A stretch of 64,000 nucleotides of DNA from UBA1794 sp031552405. Its GTDB lineage: Bacteria > Bacteroidota > Bacteroidia > Bacteroidales > Bacteroidaceae. Position 1 is the stretch's first letter; each line of letters starts with the position of its first letter. This document shows, piece after piece, positions 18,525 through 27,419 of the stretch. A program made the translations under genes and the position numbers. The stretch is from NCBI GenBank assembly GCA_031552405.1, contig JAVBMN010000035.1, positions 1-64,000 of the forward strand, read 5' to 3'. The notes under the pieces were generated by a model that made no database searches, was not told the DNA's origin, and was given only the letters and a program-made list of their open reading frames with translations.

Positions 18525-18614
18525 ATGAAAAAACTCACATATTTTTATTTAATGAAAAGCTTCTTTGTGAAAAGGAGGTGTGTTTTCATAAATTTAGTTA
18601 GTAATAAAAAATAG
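18525..18614 (+). CDS. Possible 29-residue basic peptide
   Basis: An ATG at 18525 opens a 29-codon frame (start MKKLTYFYLMKSFF, then a KRR cluster) ending in TAG just 5 bases before a strong GC hairpin with eight Ts. The peptide is hydrophobic in the first half and basic in the second. It lies directly downstream of the exporter operon and could be a small membrane-active peptide, a leader or chance. There is no recognised family. The rest of the 350-base gap at 18440-18789 holds only terminators. Confidence 0.3.
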   Translation: MKKLTYFYLMKSFFVKRRCVFINLVSNKK

Positions 18615-18619
18615 TAACG

Positions 18620-18641
18620 GGCGCAGCGGCGCCTTTTTTTT
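18620..18641 (+). terminator. Terminator of the exporter operon or small ORF
   Basis: GGCGC-AGCG-GCGCC (18620-18633) is followed by eight Ts, a classic intrinsic terminator. Confidence 0.8.
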
Positions 18642-18714
18642 ATACCAGTATGTGTTTGTTTTTGTATTCAAGTTTTATATAAGGGCCTTGAAATGAGATA
18701 ACTGTAAAAGTACA

Positions 18715-18738
18715 AAGGCGTGTCTCCTGACACGCCTT
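18715..18738 (-). terminator. Terminator of the DUF4369 lipoprotein gene
   Basis: A 10-bp perfect stem AAGGCGTGTC/GACACGCCTT with loop TCCT lies 52 bases beyond the minus-strand stop and is followed on that strand by a T-rich run. Confidence 0.65.
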
Positions 18739-18789
18739 CGTCGTATTTGTAAAACGCCTATAGCGCTTTGTTTCTATACAGGCTGGGGT

Positions 18790-19560
18790 TTAATCTGCAA
18801 GCTGGTCCACAATGGCTGGAACATTGGTTCTTACCACGTCCTGGGTTTCTTGCATTCGCTTTAGCTCTTTTAGGTATGCATTGTTTTCGCGAGCCTTTTC
18901 GATATATTGCTTTAGCTCTTTGTCTTCGCGGAAAGATTCGGGGGCGTTCTCGTACAGGCTCTGCAGGTCAGGGGTAAGCACAGGATAGGGGAAGCTGGAA
19001 GTACATACCATCAGGAATATGGATGGACCTAATACATTGTGATAATTGCTTCGTATGAACTCGCTGGTCAGATCTTTGATTTGTTTGGTCAGCTCGGTTG
19101 ATTTAATCCGGGTTTGTTCATGCGCCTCTTCGGCTGGGATACCATTCATGATGAGCTGGCTTTCGGCGTGTACGGCTTCTTCTATCTGAGCGTCCAGCTC
19201 ATCTTTGGCGTGTATGTACTTATACAGCTGTTCATTCAGGGGGGTGCCTTTTATGTCGAATCCGGTAGGGGTAATGGAAATTTCAATGTCTCCTTTTTCC
19301 AATACCATGGGCATGTAGCTCTCGTTATCGATGAAGATGGATACTAGTTGGGCTGAGTCGGCATTACCCTTCATGGAGAATTTTCCGTGGATGATTTCTG
19401 CGGAGTCGATAATCGTTAACTTGCCTTCCTTATCGCCTTTTAAATAGATCATTTTACCATCAATAACTGCCACGTCAGAGGATCCATTGATACGATAACC
19501 TTGTCCACAAGAGACGAGAATAAGAGAAATAAATAGAAATAATGGGTATAGTTTACTCAT
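18790..19560 (-). CDS. DUF4369-domain lipoprotein
   Basis: 256 residues. A lipoprotein signal peptide ends in the lipobox LVSCGQ (Cys18), so the protein is lipid-anchored. The N-terminal half (about 22-115: IYLKGDKEGKLTIIDSAEIIHGKF, LEKGDIEISI, GTPLNEQLYKY) matches the DUF4369 domain that normally precedes a thioredoxin-like domain in Bacteroidetes TlpA/ResA-type proteins. Here the C-terminal half is a helical segment (DELDAQIEEAVHAES...) with no CxxC, so the thioredoxin domain is absent. Probably a stand-alone envelope protein; role unknown. It is divergent from the dipeptidyl peptidase gene. Confidence 0.8.
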   Translation of the reverse strand: MSKLYPLFLFISLILVSCGQGYRINGSSDVAVIDGKMIYLKGDKEGKLTIIDSAEIIHGKFSMKGNADSAQLVSIFIDNESYMPMVLEKGDIEISITPTGFDIKGTPLNEQLYKYIHAKDELDAQIEEAVHAESQLIMNGIPAEEAHEQTRIKSTELTKQIKDLTSEFIRSNYHNVLGPSIFLMVCTSSFPYPVLTPDLQSLYENAPESFREDKELKQYIEKARENNAYLKELKRMQETQDVVRTNVPAIVDQLAD

Positions 19561-19659
19561 GATTATACGTTTTATGCCCCAAAGATGGGAACAAACTTTT
19601 GGTAAAGCAACAGAGGGATGGAAAAATTATTATTATTTAAAACTTTCACTTTCTCTTTT

Positions 19660-19687
19660 ATTGTCCAAAATAATAGTTCTATATTTG
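19660..19687 (+). promoter_or_regulatory. Probable promoter of the S46 peptidase gene
   Basis: ATTG at 19660-19663 and TATATTTG at 19680-19687 fit the -33/-7 arrangement, 58 bases before the ATG. Confidence 0.55.
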
Positions 19688-19745
19688 CCGCGTTAAAAAT
19701 GCGGTCTGTTTAACAACGAGCAGACTTTATAAATGATCCATTGTA

Positions 19746-21917
19746 ATGCGAAGTTTATTTTACATTCTGTTTTTCTCTCTCCTGAGTATTGTGAGTCAAA
19801 AGGCGTACGCCGATGAAGGTATGTGGTTGTTGCAACTGATGAAGGCGCAACATTCCATTGATTTAATGAAGAAGCAAGGGCTACAGCTGGAGGCCGATGC
19901 ATTATATAGTGCTGACAGCGTGTCCATAAAGGATGCGGTAGGTATCTTTGGCGGATACTGTACGGGTGAAATCATTTCGCCGGAGGGGCTGATCCTTACA
20001 AATCATCATTGTGGGTATTCGGCCATTCAGCAACACAGCAGTGTGGAGCACGACTATCTGAGGCATGGCTTCTGGGCAAAAGACCGCAGTGAGGAAAAGC
20101 CCACACCGGGCCTTTACTTCACCTTTGTGGAGCGCATTGTAGATGTAACGGAACAGATAACCGCAGATATCGACAGCGGAAAGGTTACCGAAACCGGTGC
20201 CCTGCTTTCCTATTACCTGGATTCGGTAGCCGAGGTGCAGTTCAAGAATAGCGACCTGTATGGGCAGCCCAGTATCGAGGCTGGGATACAACCCTACTTT
20301 GCCGGCAACTCTTTCTACCTTATATATACGAGGAAATACAACGATGTGCGCCTGGTGGCTGCTCCGCCTTCCTCCATCGGTAAGTTTGGTGATGAGACCG
20401 ACAACTGGATGTGGCCCCGTCATACGGGCGATTTCTCCATGTTCCGCATCTATGCCGATTCTATAGGCCAGCCTGCGGAGTATAACGAGAAGAATGTGCC
20501 CCTGAAGGTAAAGAAGTACCTCCCCATCTCGCTGAAGGGCATGCAAGAGGATGATTACGCCATGATCTTTGGCTTTCCCGGCAGTACGGAGCGTTACCTT
20601 ACGGCCTCCGAGGTGCTTTCTCGTGTAGAAGATGAAAACAAACCCCGCATCCGCTTCCGTGAGGCCCGGCAGGAGGTGCTGAAAAAGGCGATGGCTGCCA
20701 GTGACAGCATCCGTATTATGTATGCCTCCAAATACTCCCAGTCGTCCAACTATTGGAAGAACTCCATCGGTATGAACCTGGCCATCCGCAATAATAAAAT
20801 TGTGGAGAAGAAGCAGGAGCAGGAACGTCATTTCCAGCATTTTGCCGATTCTGTGCAGGAAAGGGTGTACCAAACGGTGGTGGCAGGGATCGACTCTTGT
20901 ATGAAGAGCCTTTCGCCAATGATCTATGAGCGTATTGCCTGGATGGAAGCTATGTACTTTAGCATTGAATTCGGCTCTCCTTATGCCGCTTTTGATGCCC
21001 TGAAGGATGCGGTAAAGGCGAAGGATAAGGCAAAACAGGATTCCCTGCTGGCAAATATAGATGCTACCTTTGAGCGAATCCATGGAAAGAACTACAGCCA
21101 TGACCTGGATCGCGCCGTGGCCAAAGTCATCCTGCCGCTGTATGCGGAGATGGCGCCCGACAAAAGTCGCCTGCCCGCTTTCTATGAAACGATATATGGT
21201 AAGTACAAGGGCGATTACAACCGCTACATTGACGATCTTTACTCCACGTCCATTTTTAGCTCGAAGGCCAATTATGACAAGTTCAAGAAGAAGCCTACCG
21301 TAAAAGCCATAGAGGCCGACATGATGAATAAGTTTGTGGCCGCCAAATGGGAGAAATATTATGAACTGATGCAGGAGATGTCCTTGGTGTCAAGCCAGCT
21401 CGACCGCTATCATAAGATCTATATCCGTGGTCTGTGCGAGATGAATGCCGACCGGCCGCAATATCCGGATGCCAACTTTACCATGCGTGTGACGTATGGC
21501 AATGTGAAGTCATACACCCCCCGCAATGCCGTGCACTACGATTATTACACCACGCTGGAGGGAGTTATGGAGAAGGAAGATCCTAACAATTCTGAGTTCT
21601 TTGTGCCCGCCGGCCTGAAGGAACTATATGAGGCAAAGAACTACGGTCGCTACGCTCTGCCCGACGGCAGGCTGCCCGTATGCTTTATTTCGAACAATGA
21701 CATTACCGGTGGTAACTCCGGATCGCCCGTGCTCAATGCGAAAGGGGAGTTGATCGGTTGTGCCTTTGACGGCAACTGGGAATCGCTCAGCGGTGATATT
21801 GAATTTGATAACGACCTGCAGCGTTGTATTAATGTGGACATCCGCTATGTGTTATTCATTATTGAGAAATACGGGCAAAGCCCGCACCTTATAAAAGAGA
21901 TGGATATACGAGAGTAA
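19746..21917 (+). CDS. dpp7: S46 family dipeptidyl peptidase, DPP7 type
   Basis: 723 residues with a signal peptide (1-22, SQKAYA). A periplasmic serine exopeptidase that removes dipeptides from peptide N-termini to feed amino-acid catabolism. The chymotrypsin-like triad regions are visible: TNHHCG (His87/His88), the Asp-bearing GKFGDETDNWMWPRHTGD, and GGNSGSP (nucleophile Ser658). The S1 determinant is Gly676 in CAFDGNWE. In characterised S46 enzymes Gly here gives DPP7 specificity (hydrophobic P1) and Arg gives DPP11 (acidic P1). Length equals that of Porphyromonas DPP7. Monocistronic, with a terminator at 21955-21983. Confidence 0.94.
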   Translation: MRSLFYILFFSLLSIVSQKAYADEGMWLLQLMKAQHSIDLMKKQGLQLEADALYSADSVSIKDAVGIFGGYCTGEIISPEGLILTNHHCGYSAIQQHSSVEHDYLRHGFWAKDRSEEKPTPGLYFTFVERIVDVTEQITADIDSGKVTETGALLSYYLDSVAEVQFKNSDLYGQPSIEAGIQPYFAGNSFYLIYTRKYNDVRLVAAPPSSIGKFGDETDNWMWPRHTGDFSMFRIYADSIGQPAEYNEKNVPLKVKKYLPISLKGMQEDDYAMIFGFPGSTERYLTASEVLSRVEDENKPRIRFREARQEVLKKAMAASDSIRIMYASKYSQSSNYWKNSIGMNLAIRNNKIVEKKQEQERHFQHFADSVQERVYQTVVAGIDSCMKSLSPMIYERIAWMEAMYFSIEFGSPYAAFDALKDAVKAKDKAKQDSLLANIDATFERIHGKNYSHDLDRAVAKVILPLYAEMAPDKSRLPAFYETIYGKYKGDYNRYIDDLYSTSIFSSKANYDKFKKKPTVKAIEADMMNKFVAAKWEKYYELMQEMSLVSSQLDRYHKIYIRGLCEMNADRPQYPDANFTMRVTYGNVKSYTPRNAVHYDYYTTLEGVMEKEDPNNSEFFVPAGLKELYEAKNYGRYALPDGRLPVCFISNNDITGGNSGSPVLNAKGELIGCAFDGNWESLSGDIEFDNDLQRCINVDIRYVLFIIEKYGQSPHLIKEMDIRE

Positions 21918-21954
21918 ATGGCTCAATAACAGATCTATACGCCAGTAAAAATGA

Positions 21955-21983
21955 CAAGGGTGCACTCCATGAGCGCACCCTTG
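21955..21983. terminator. Bidirectional terminator
   Basis: A 9-bp perfect stem CAAGGGTGC/GCACCCTTG lies between the convergent peptidase and rubrerythrin genes. Confidence 0.65.
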
Positions 21984-22034
21984 TTGGGAATTATGTTTGT
22001 GTATGTGTTGCGTTGTTTAGAGGGACTTACTTGA

Positions 22035-22589
22035 TTATTTTCCAAAAAAGCGTTTGTAGAGACCTTCAAATCCTTTGCCGTGACGGGCTTCGTCTTTGGC
22101 CATTTCGTGTACAGTGTCGTGAATGGCATCTAAGTTCAGAGCCTTTGCACGGGTGGCAATACGCTTCTTGTCCTCGCAGGCGCCCTGTTCGGCCAGCATA
22201 CGCTTTTCCAGGTTGGTCTTGGTGTTCCATACCACATCACCCAACAGCTCTGCAAATTTAGCAGCATGCTCAGCTTCTTCCCAGGCATAACGCTTGTAGG
22301 CTTCGGCTATCTCGGGGTATCCTTCGCGGTCGGCCTGACGGCTCATAGCCAAGTACATACCCACTTCGGTGCATTCGCCCATGAAGTGATTGTTCAGGTC
22401 TTTAATCATCTCTTCGTCACATCCTTTGGCTACGCCAATTACGTGCTCATCCACGAATGAGAGGTCTCCACCTGCTTCTTCTACCAGTTCTACGAATTTG
22501 CTGGCGGGAGCTTTACACAACGGACATTTCTCAGGAGCACTGTCGCCTTCGTGGATGTAACCACATACTGCACATCTAAATCTTTTCAT
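22035..22589 (-). CDS. Reverse rubrerythrin (NADH peroxidase-type)
   Basis: 184 residues. An N-terminal rubredoxin-like Fe(SCys)4 site (Cys6, Cys9, Cys22, Cys25) is followed by a four-helix ferritin-like diiron domain with ExxH-type ligands (GECTEV, WEEAEHA, KDEARHG). The rubredoxin-first order makes it a 'reverse' rubrerythrin. In anaerobes these reduce hydrogen peroxide to water in the cytosol. It lies 26 bases downstream of a PerR-type repressor gene in the same operon, consistent with peroxide-induced expression. Confidence 0.93.
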   Translation of the reverse strand: MKRFRCAVCGYIHEGDSAPEKCPLCKAPASKFVELVEEAGGDLSFVDEHVIGVAKGCDEEMIKDLNNHFMGECTEVGMYLAMSRQADREGYPEIAEAYKRYAWEEAEHAAKFAELLGDVVWNTKTNLEKRMLAEQGACEDKKRIATRAKALNLDAIHDTVHEMAKDEARHGKGFEGLYKRFFGK

Positions 22590-22615
22590 AACGTTTTCTT
22601 TTTATTGTTAAGTAT

Positions 22616-23053
22616 TTATTTGGTTGGTTTCAATTTCTTCTTTGCTTGCTTCTCTGCACATTTCCGGCAGGTTCCGCGGTAGTACAGCTGTACTTCGTCA
22701 ATGAGATGCCCTAGTGTATCCTCCGGCAATTGCTGCCAGTGAGAAGGTACTTCGTGCAGGTCGTACACCTTTCCGCATTCTTTGCATAGGAAATGGGCGT
22801 GCTTTGTAATATCTGCATCGAAGCAGGCATTTCTTTCATCGATAGTCAGCATTTGCGCTGCTCCTTTCTGTACAAACAGTTTCAGTGTATTGTATACTGT
22901 AGTCTTCGATAGGGTGGGCATACTGGGACTGAGACGTGAGTATACCTCTTCGGCCGTAGGGTGAATACGGTGTTTCAGCAGGAATTCCATTAGGCAGATT
23001 CGTTGCTGTGAGGGCTTGATCTCGTGCGTCAGCAAATACTCATATGTACTCAT
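22616..23053 (-). CDS. perR: Fur-family repressor, PerR-like
   Basis: 145 residues. An N-terminal winged helix (about 15-80; PTLSKTTVYNTLKLF is the recognition-helix region) precedes the dimerisation domain with structural zinc cysteines C90-C93 and C129-C132 and His85/His87 that fit the metal-sensing site. It should repress itself and the rubrerythrin gene until peroxide oxidises the metal site. A perfect PerR-box palindrome sits 12 bases before the start codon. Fur versus PerR is decided by this box and the rubrerythrin partner, so PerR is likely but not proven. Confidence 0.88.
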   Translation of the reverse strand: MSTYEYLLTHEIKPSQQRICLMEFLLKHRIHPTAEEVYSRLSPSMPTLSKTTVYNTLKLFVQKGAAQMLTIDERNACFDADITKHAHFLCKECGKVYDLHEVPSHWQQLPEDTLGHLIDEVQLYYRGTCRKCAEKQAKKKLKPTK

Positions 23054-23064
23054 AATAAATACGG

Positions 23065-23127
23065 AATTGTAATAATTACAATTTTATATTTAATGCAAAC
23101 TTACCGCAAATCTTTGTGACCTGCAAA
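23065..23127 (-). promoter_or_regulatory. PerR box and perR-rubrerythrin promoter
   Basis: AATTGTAAT-A-ATTACAATT (23065-23083) is a perfect 9-1-9 palindrome matching the PerR/Fur box type. On the minus strand a -7 element TAAGTTTG (23096-23103) and -33 TTTG (23124-23127) are separated by 20 bases, as in the Bacteroides consensus. The box covers the predicted transcription start, so binding would block initiation. Confidence 0.85.
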
Positions 23128-23167
23128 CTTTTCGGAAGCTTTTTCACTTATATTTGATATTATTGCC

Positions 23168-23175
23168 TACTTTTG
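23168..23175 (+). promoter_or_regulatory. Probable nadE -7 element
   Basis: TACTTTTG matches TAnnTTTG, 35 bases before the nadE ATG. No good -33 element is seen. Confidence 0.45.
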
Positions 23176-23210
23176 CATCTATACATCATTATTATATATA
23201 GAAAGGTACG

Positions 23211-25139
23211 ATGAATTACGGGTTTGTAAAGGTGGCGGCAGCTGTTCCGCGCCTGAGTGTGGCCGATTGTAAATACAATGCCAACCAGATCGAAGGGCTG
23301 ATAGCCATCGCGGATGGTAAAGGGGTGCAAGTCATTGTTTTTCCGGAACTTAGTATAACGGGATATACCTGTGGCGACCTTTTCGGTCAACAGCTTTTGT
23401 TGCACGAAGCTGAGATAGCATTGATGCAGATCATGAACAACACCCGTCAGCTTGACATTATTTCCATCGTGGGGATGCCCGTGGTGCAAAGAACCTCCTT
23501 ATATAACTGCGCAGTGGTGTTTCAGCACGGGAAGATACTGGGAATAGTACCTAAGACCTATCTGCCTAATTACAAGGAATTTTATGAGCAGCGTTGGTTT
23601 GTTTCTTCCAATGAACAAACGGAACATAGCATACGCCTGTGCGGACAGATCGCACCGATGGCGGCAAATATCTTGTTCAATACCTCGGATACCTGCTTTG
23701 GCGTGGAGATCTGTGAAGACCTCTGGGCAGCCATTCCTCCCGGCAGCGAGCTGACATTGAAAGGAGCGCAGCTGGTATTCAACCTCTCTGCCAGTAATGA
23801 AGTGATAGGGAAATATGCCTATCTGAAGTCGTTGATCGCGCAGCAGTCGGCCCGCACCCTGAGCGGATACATATATGCTTCAAGCGGATTTGGGGAATCT
23901 ACCACTGATCTGGTGTTTTATGGTAAGGGCCTGATCTACGAGAACGGGAAGCTCTTGGCAGAATCAGAGCGCTTCAGCATTGAAGAACAGCTGGTTATCA
24001 GTGAGATTGATGTAGAGAAACTTCAAACCGAGCGGCGTGTCAATACCACCTTTGCGGCTAATAGCGCTGCATACCGTGCGCAACCTGCGGTGCATGTACA
24101 CACCGAACTCACTAGTACGCACCGTGATTTCCATCTGACCCGCCCGTATGATCCGTTACCCTTCGTGCCCAAAGGCGCAGCTCTCTCTGAGCGATGCGAA
24201 GAAGCCTTCGGCATTCAGGTGGCTGGGCTGGCCAAACGACTGATGCATACCCAGGCGCGTACCGCCGTGATCGGTATCTCCGGAGGGTTGGATTCTACAC
24301 TGGCATTGCTGGTGTGTGTAAGGACATTCGACAAAATAAACTGGCCACGTAAAAACATACTGGGTGTGACCATGCCCGGATTTGGTACTACGGACCGTAC
24401 CTATAACAATGCCCTGGCATTGATGAAATCGCTGGGTGTGAGCATCCGCGAAGTGTCTATCCGCGAGTCGGTAACCCAACATTTCAAAGACATTGGTCAT
24501 GATATCAACGTACAAGATGTGACCTATGAGAACGCCCAGGCGCGTGAGCGTACGCAGATCCTGATGGATCTGGCAAATATGACAAGCGGAATGGTGATCG
24601 GGACAGGCGACTTGTCCGAGCTGGCCCTGGGCTGGGCTACCTATAACGGCGACCACATGTCCATGTACGGCGTAAATGCCGGAATACCCAAGACCTTGGT
24701 CAAGCACCTTGTGCAATGGGTGGCCGATGCCGAGGTGGACGAATCTTCCAAAGAAACTCTCTATGACATTATTGATACCCCCATCAGTCCGGAGCTGATT
24801 CCGGCTGATACGAATGGGGAAATAACCCAGAAAACTGAAGACTTGGTAGGCCCTTATGAATTACACGATTTCTTCCTGTATCATTTTCTCAGGCATGGTT
24901 TCAGACCGGCCAAGATCTATTATCTTGCCCAGACTGCCTTCCGTGCCCAGTATCAGGATGAAATAATAAAACGATGGCTGGCAGTTTTTTTTCGCCGTTT
25001 CTTTCAGCAACAATTTAAACGTTCCTGCCTGCCCGATGGACCCAAGGTGGGTAGCGTAGCAGTCAGTCCTAGAGGGGATTGGCGTATGCCAAGCGACGCG
25101 AACCCTACCATCTGGCTTAAAGAAATAGACGGACTCTAA
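23211..25139 (+). CDS. nadE: Glutamine-dependent NAD+ synthetase
   Basis: 642 residues, the usual length of the two-domain enzyme. The N-terminal nitrilase-type glutaminase (about 1-290) has the Glu46 (FPELSIT) - Lys116 (PKTYLP) - Cys169 (GVEICEDLW) triad that releases ammonia from glutamine. The C-terminal synthetase domain has the PP-loop SGGLDS (358-363) and converts nicotinate adenine dinucleotide to NAD+ with ATP. Cytosolic last step of NAD synthesis. Possible relevance to the TIR-encoding operon 5 kb away is only by proximity. Terminator at 25192-25222. Confidence 0.95.
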   Translation: MNYGFVKVAAAVPRLSVADCKYNANQIEGLIAIADGKGVQVIVFPELSITGYTCGDLFGQQLLLHEAEIALMQIMNNTRQLDIISIVGMPVVQRTSLYNCAVVFQHGKILGIVPKTYLPNYKEFYEQRWFVSSNEQTEHSIRLCGQIAPMAANILFNTSDTCFGVEICEDLWAAIPPGSELTLKGAQLVFNLSASNEVIGKYAYLKSLIAQQSARTLSGYIYASSGFGESTTDLVFYGKGLIYENGKLLAESERFSIEEQLVISEIDVEKLQTERRVNTTFAANSAAYRAQPAVHVHTELTSTHRDFHLTRPYDPLPFVPKGAALSERCEEAFGIQVAGLAKRLMHTQARTAVIGISGGLDSTLALLVCVRTFDKINWPRKNILGVTMPGFGTTDRTYNNALALMKSLGVSIREVSIRESVTQHFKDIGHDINVQDVTYENAQARERTQILMDLANMTSGMVIGTGDLSELALGWATYNGDHMSMYGVNAGIPKTLVKHLVQWVADAEVDESSKETLYDIIDTPISPELIPADTNGEITQKTEDLVGPYELHDFFLYHFLRHGFRPAKIYYLAQTAFRAQYQDEIIKRWLAVFFRRFFQQQFKRSCLPDGPKVGSVAVSPRGDWRMPSDANPTIWLKEIDGL

Positions 25140-25191
25140 GGTTGTTTACTCATGCTAAAGCAATAGAGCAAATATACGAACTTAACCTTTT

Positions 25192-25222
25192 GTGCGTTTC
25201 TTTCAGAGACGCACTTTTTTTT
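25192..25222 (+). terminator. nadE terminator
   Basis: GTGCGT...ACGCAC stem (25192-25214) with additional TCT/AGA pairing, followed by eight Ts. Confidence 0.8.
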
Positions 25223-25247
25223 ATTCTATTTTTAATTGTTTTGCACA

Positions 25248-26207
25248 ATGAGTACAAAAAAAAATGAGCGCGGGAGCAGAAAGGGCTCCAAGAGATCTGG
25301 GAAGAAGTTTTTCATGGCATTTATGAGAGAGTTAGAAGATCAGTTAGTGGAGAATGGGCAGATGAAAACTTCTTTATCCTATCGGTGTACGCGGAATAGT
25401 TTTGTCAGGTTTTTGGAGACGGAGGACATTAATATGCGTCTTCTGACTTCTGATGTAATTCAGGCTTACGAGTATTGGCTGAAGAGGGAAGGTATTGGGC
25501 TCAATACCATCTCTTTCTACATGAGAGTTCTTCGAGCTGCTTATAACCGGGCAGTGGAAAGGGGGCTTATGAGGCAGGCCGATTTGTTTAAGAGCGTGTA
25601 TACCGGTGTACAGAAAACCCGGAAAAGAGCTATTGACGAGGGGATTATGCATCAGTTGGTCAGACTGGACCTTACAGGGCATAAATCTCTGGATTACGCG
25701 CGCGACTTGTTCCTTTTCAGCTTTTATACCCGCGGAATGGCTTTCGTGGATATGGCTTATCTGCGTAAGCAGGATCTGGTGAACGGTTTTATACACTATA
25801 ACCGTCGCAAAACCGGCCAACGGGTCTCCATAAAGGTAGAACCGTGTATGATGAATATTATCAATAAGTATGAGTCTCTTGCCAAGGAATCTTCCTATCT
25901 GTTGCCCATACTTAAAGGAGAGGATTCCCGTGGCCTTTCTCTGCAGCATTACAACGCCATCCGGAACTACAATATGCAGCTGAAACGCATTACGGATATC
26001 CTGGGACTTCCTCAGCCCATAACTTCGTATGTCTCCCGCCATACATGGGCTACGGTAGCCAAGAACAAGGAAATCCCCATCAGCGTAATCAGTGAAGGAA
26101 TGGGCCATACCTCTATCCGTACCACGCAGATTTATCTGGCTTCCCTAGAGCAGTCTGTACTGGACAAAGCCAATGAAATGATCATTGCCGATCTGCTTTC
26201 TCCTTAG
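25248..26207 (+). CDS. Tyrosine recombinase/integrase
   Basis: 319 residues from the ATG at 25248 (a TTG at 25236 is also in frame). A lysine/arginine-rich start leads into a SAM-like core-binding domain (about 20-115) and the catalytic domain. Catalytic residues: Arg162 (FYTRGMAF), Lys188 (NRRKTGQ), Arg264-His265 (SYVSRHTWA), His287 (GMGHTS) and nucleophile Tyr296 (TQIYL). The first His of the usual HxxR box is Tyr261, a substitution common in Bacteroidetes site-specific recombinases. Such stand-alone enzymes in Bacteroides often invert promoters or genes, but no flanking invertible segment was identified. No other integration genes are nearby. Confidence 0.88.
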   Translation: MSTKKNERGSRKGSKRSGKKFFMAFMRELEDQLVENGQMKTSLSYRCTRNSFVRFLETEDINMRLLTSDVIQAYEYWLKREGIGLNTISFYMRVLRAAYNRAVERGLMRQADLFKSVYTGVQKTRKRAIDEGIMHQLVRLDLTGHKSLDYARDLFLFSFYTRGMAFVDMAYLRKQDLVNGFIHYNRRKTGQRVSIKVEPCMMNIINKYESLAKESSYLLPILKGEDSRGLSLQHYNAIRNYNMQLKRITDILGLPQPITSYVSRHTWATVAKNKEIPISVISEGMGHTSIRTTQIYLASLEQSVLDKANEMIIADLLSP

Positions 26208-26690
26208 ACAGGCAGTGCAAAGATAAACCAGGAGCGATGTAATGTGATAAAATCAACCCGGGAAATAGTGGAGGCAACTCTCCACGTCCCACCATTTCAA
26301 TCATCAACCCTCCATGTTCCACTAACCTCCTGAAATCCTTTGTAGAAAGGCGTTTTGAGGTGAAATCTTGCTTTTTTAACCCTCCACTCAAGGCACTTTT
26401 GTGAAAAAATTCCTCAAAAAAGTGGAAGGTGGAATCTAAAAAGTGGAACGTGGAAGCAGATTGTTTCTTTGGGCTCAGCGGTCTTTTTGCATCAGATCCT
26501 TCATCTCAACTCGTGCCCACCAATTTACCAATTGGTGGGCACGAGTTTTTCAATTGGTGCGCACCAATTATTCAACTGATGTTCACCATTTTTTCGAAAC
26601 GCAGAGCATGAGTTCTGCAGGCTCAGGCCTGTAATTTTAAATCTCAGGCCTACCTTTCCTAAAGTTCAGGCTTGTCTTTTTAGGTTCTGT
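26208..26690. repeat. Intergenic composite repeat region, copy B
   Basis: No gene in these 483 bases. In order: purine/pyrimidine-skewed motifs built on CCCTCCAC/GTTCCAC and their inverse GTGGAACGTGGA (about 26267-26455), with a central CCTTTGTAGAAAGG hairpin; an 18-bp perfect stem 26508-26525 / 26530-26547 followed by Ts; a perfect 18-bp palindrome AATTGGTGCGCACCAATT (26552-26569); and three direct repeats of TCAGGCCTG/TCAGGCTTG (26620-26690). The order matches copy C at 46.7-47.0 kb. Confidence 0.75.
26508..26550 (+). terminator. Stem-loop with terminator features
   Basis: An 18-bp perfect stem beginning AACTCGTGCCCACC with a 4-base loop is followed by Ts. It could end the recombinase transcript; it is also a module of the composite repeat. 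Confidence 0.6.
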
Positions 26691-27212
26691 CTATTGGGCT
26701 TGAAATCTTTCTCCTTCACTGGATCTTTTTAAGGCCACCTCGTACAGTTCTTCCCGTAATTTATCATCTTCCATATCCTGAAATTTGACCAAGATTTTGC
26801 AATTCGTGTCAATATACGCTCCTATAGACTCTTCTTCACACGGCTCCATACCATACCCATCTTCATCCATAAAATACATCCCATCCGGATGTAGCACCCA
26901 GTTCACATATGCCACTCCTTCTTTGAACCGGTAAATAGAGAATGGATAATGAGCAGCCAGTCGGTTTGCATTGTTACAGTACTCAAATTTTTCGATGCTC
27001 TCCAAGTCGATATCATCTATGCCAAATGCCTTCAACTTCAAATCACCACCCACTATTTCATAGGCCACCCCTGTTTCCGTATTAAGCAGGTAACGGGTAC
27101 GCCAATAACCATCAATCACCTGCTCATGCCCCCACATACCACAGCCCATATCCCCGCAATCAAACAAGTTTTCCTTGCTCCTCAGCCAATTATACAGTTC
27201 TTTCCCATCCAT
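26691..27212 (-). CDS. Hypothetical acidic protein
   Basis: 173 residues, rich in acidic and aromatic residues, with no signal peptide or membrane helix. Visible features are a Cys/Gly-rich N-terminus (FDCGDMGCGMWGHEQV), two YRF/YLL-type beta segments, and a charged helical C-terminus (MEDDKLREELYEVALKRSS). I recognise no family. It lies on the same strand as the proteolysis/TIR operon but is separated from it by the decayed PrsW gene, so it may be a leftover of the same island. Confidence 0.6.
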   Translation of the reverse strand: MDGKELYNWLRSKENLFDCGDMGCGMWGHEQVIDGYWRTRYLLNTETGVAYEIVGGDLKLKAFGIDDIDLESIEKFEYCNNANRLAAHYPFSIYRFKEGVAYVNWVLHPDGMYFMDEDGYGMEPCEEESIGAYIDTNCKILVKFQDMEDDKLREELYEVALKRSSEGERFQAQ

Positions 27213-27419
27213 AACCAGATATCTTTTAATGTTAGACTTATTACTCCTTTAACGCATCTGTTGTTTATATTAATGAGATTTGCGGAGGGGTATTTCTATC
27301 AATGGGATTGAGATTATTCAGAAAACCCTAGCCTGTATTATTCATGCTCTATCTGCTGCGAACGCCAATTGCCCACCCTTCAGCGTTAATGTTCGCTCTT
27401 CACCCCTTGAATGTAACTC

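Noticed and set aside
19902..21101. 399-codon open frame on the minus strand opposite the S46 peptidase
   Set aside because: Shadow of codon usage in the peptidase gene; translation is His/Gly/Val-rich without motifs.
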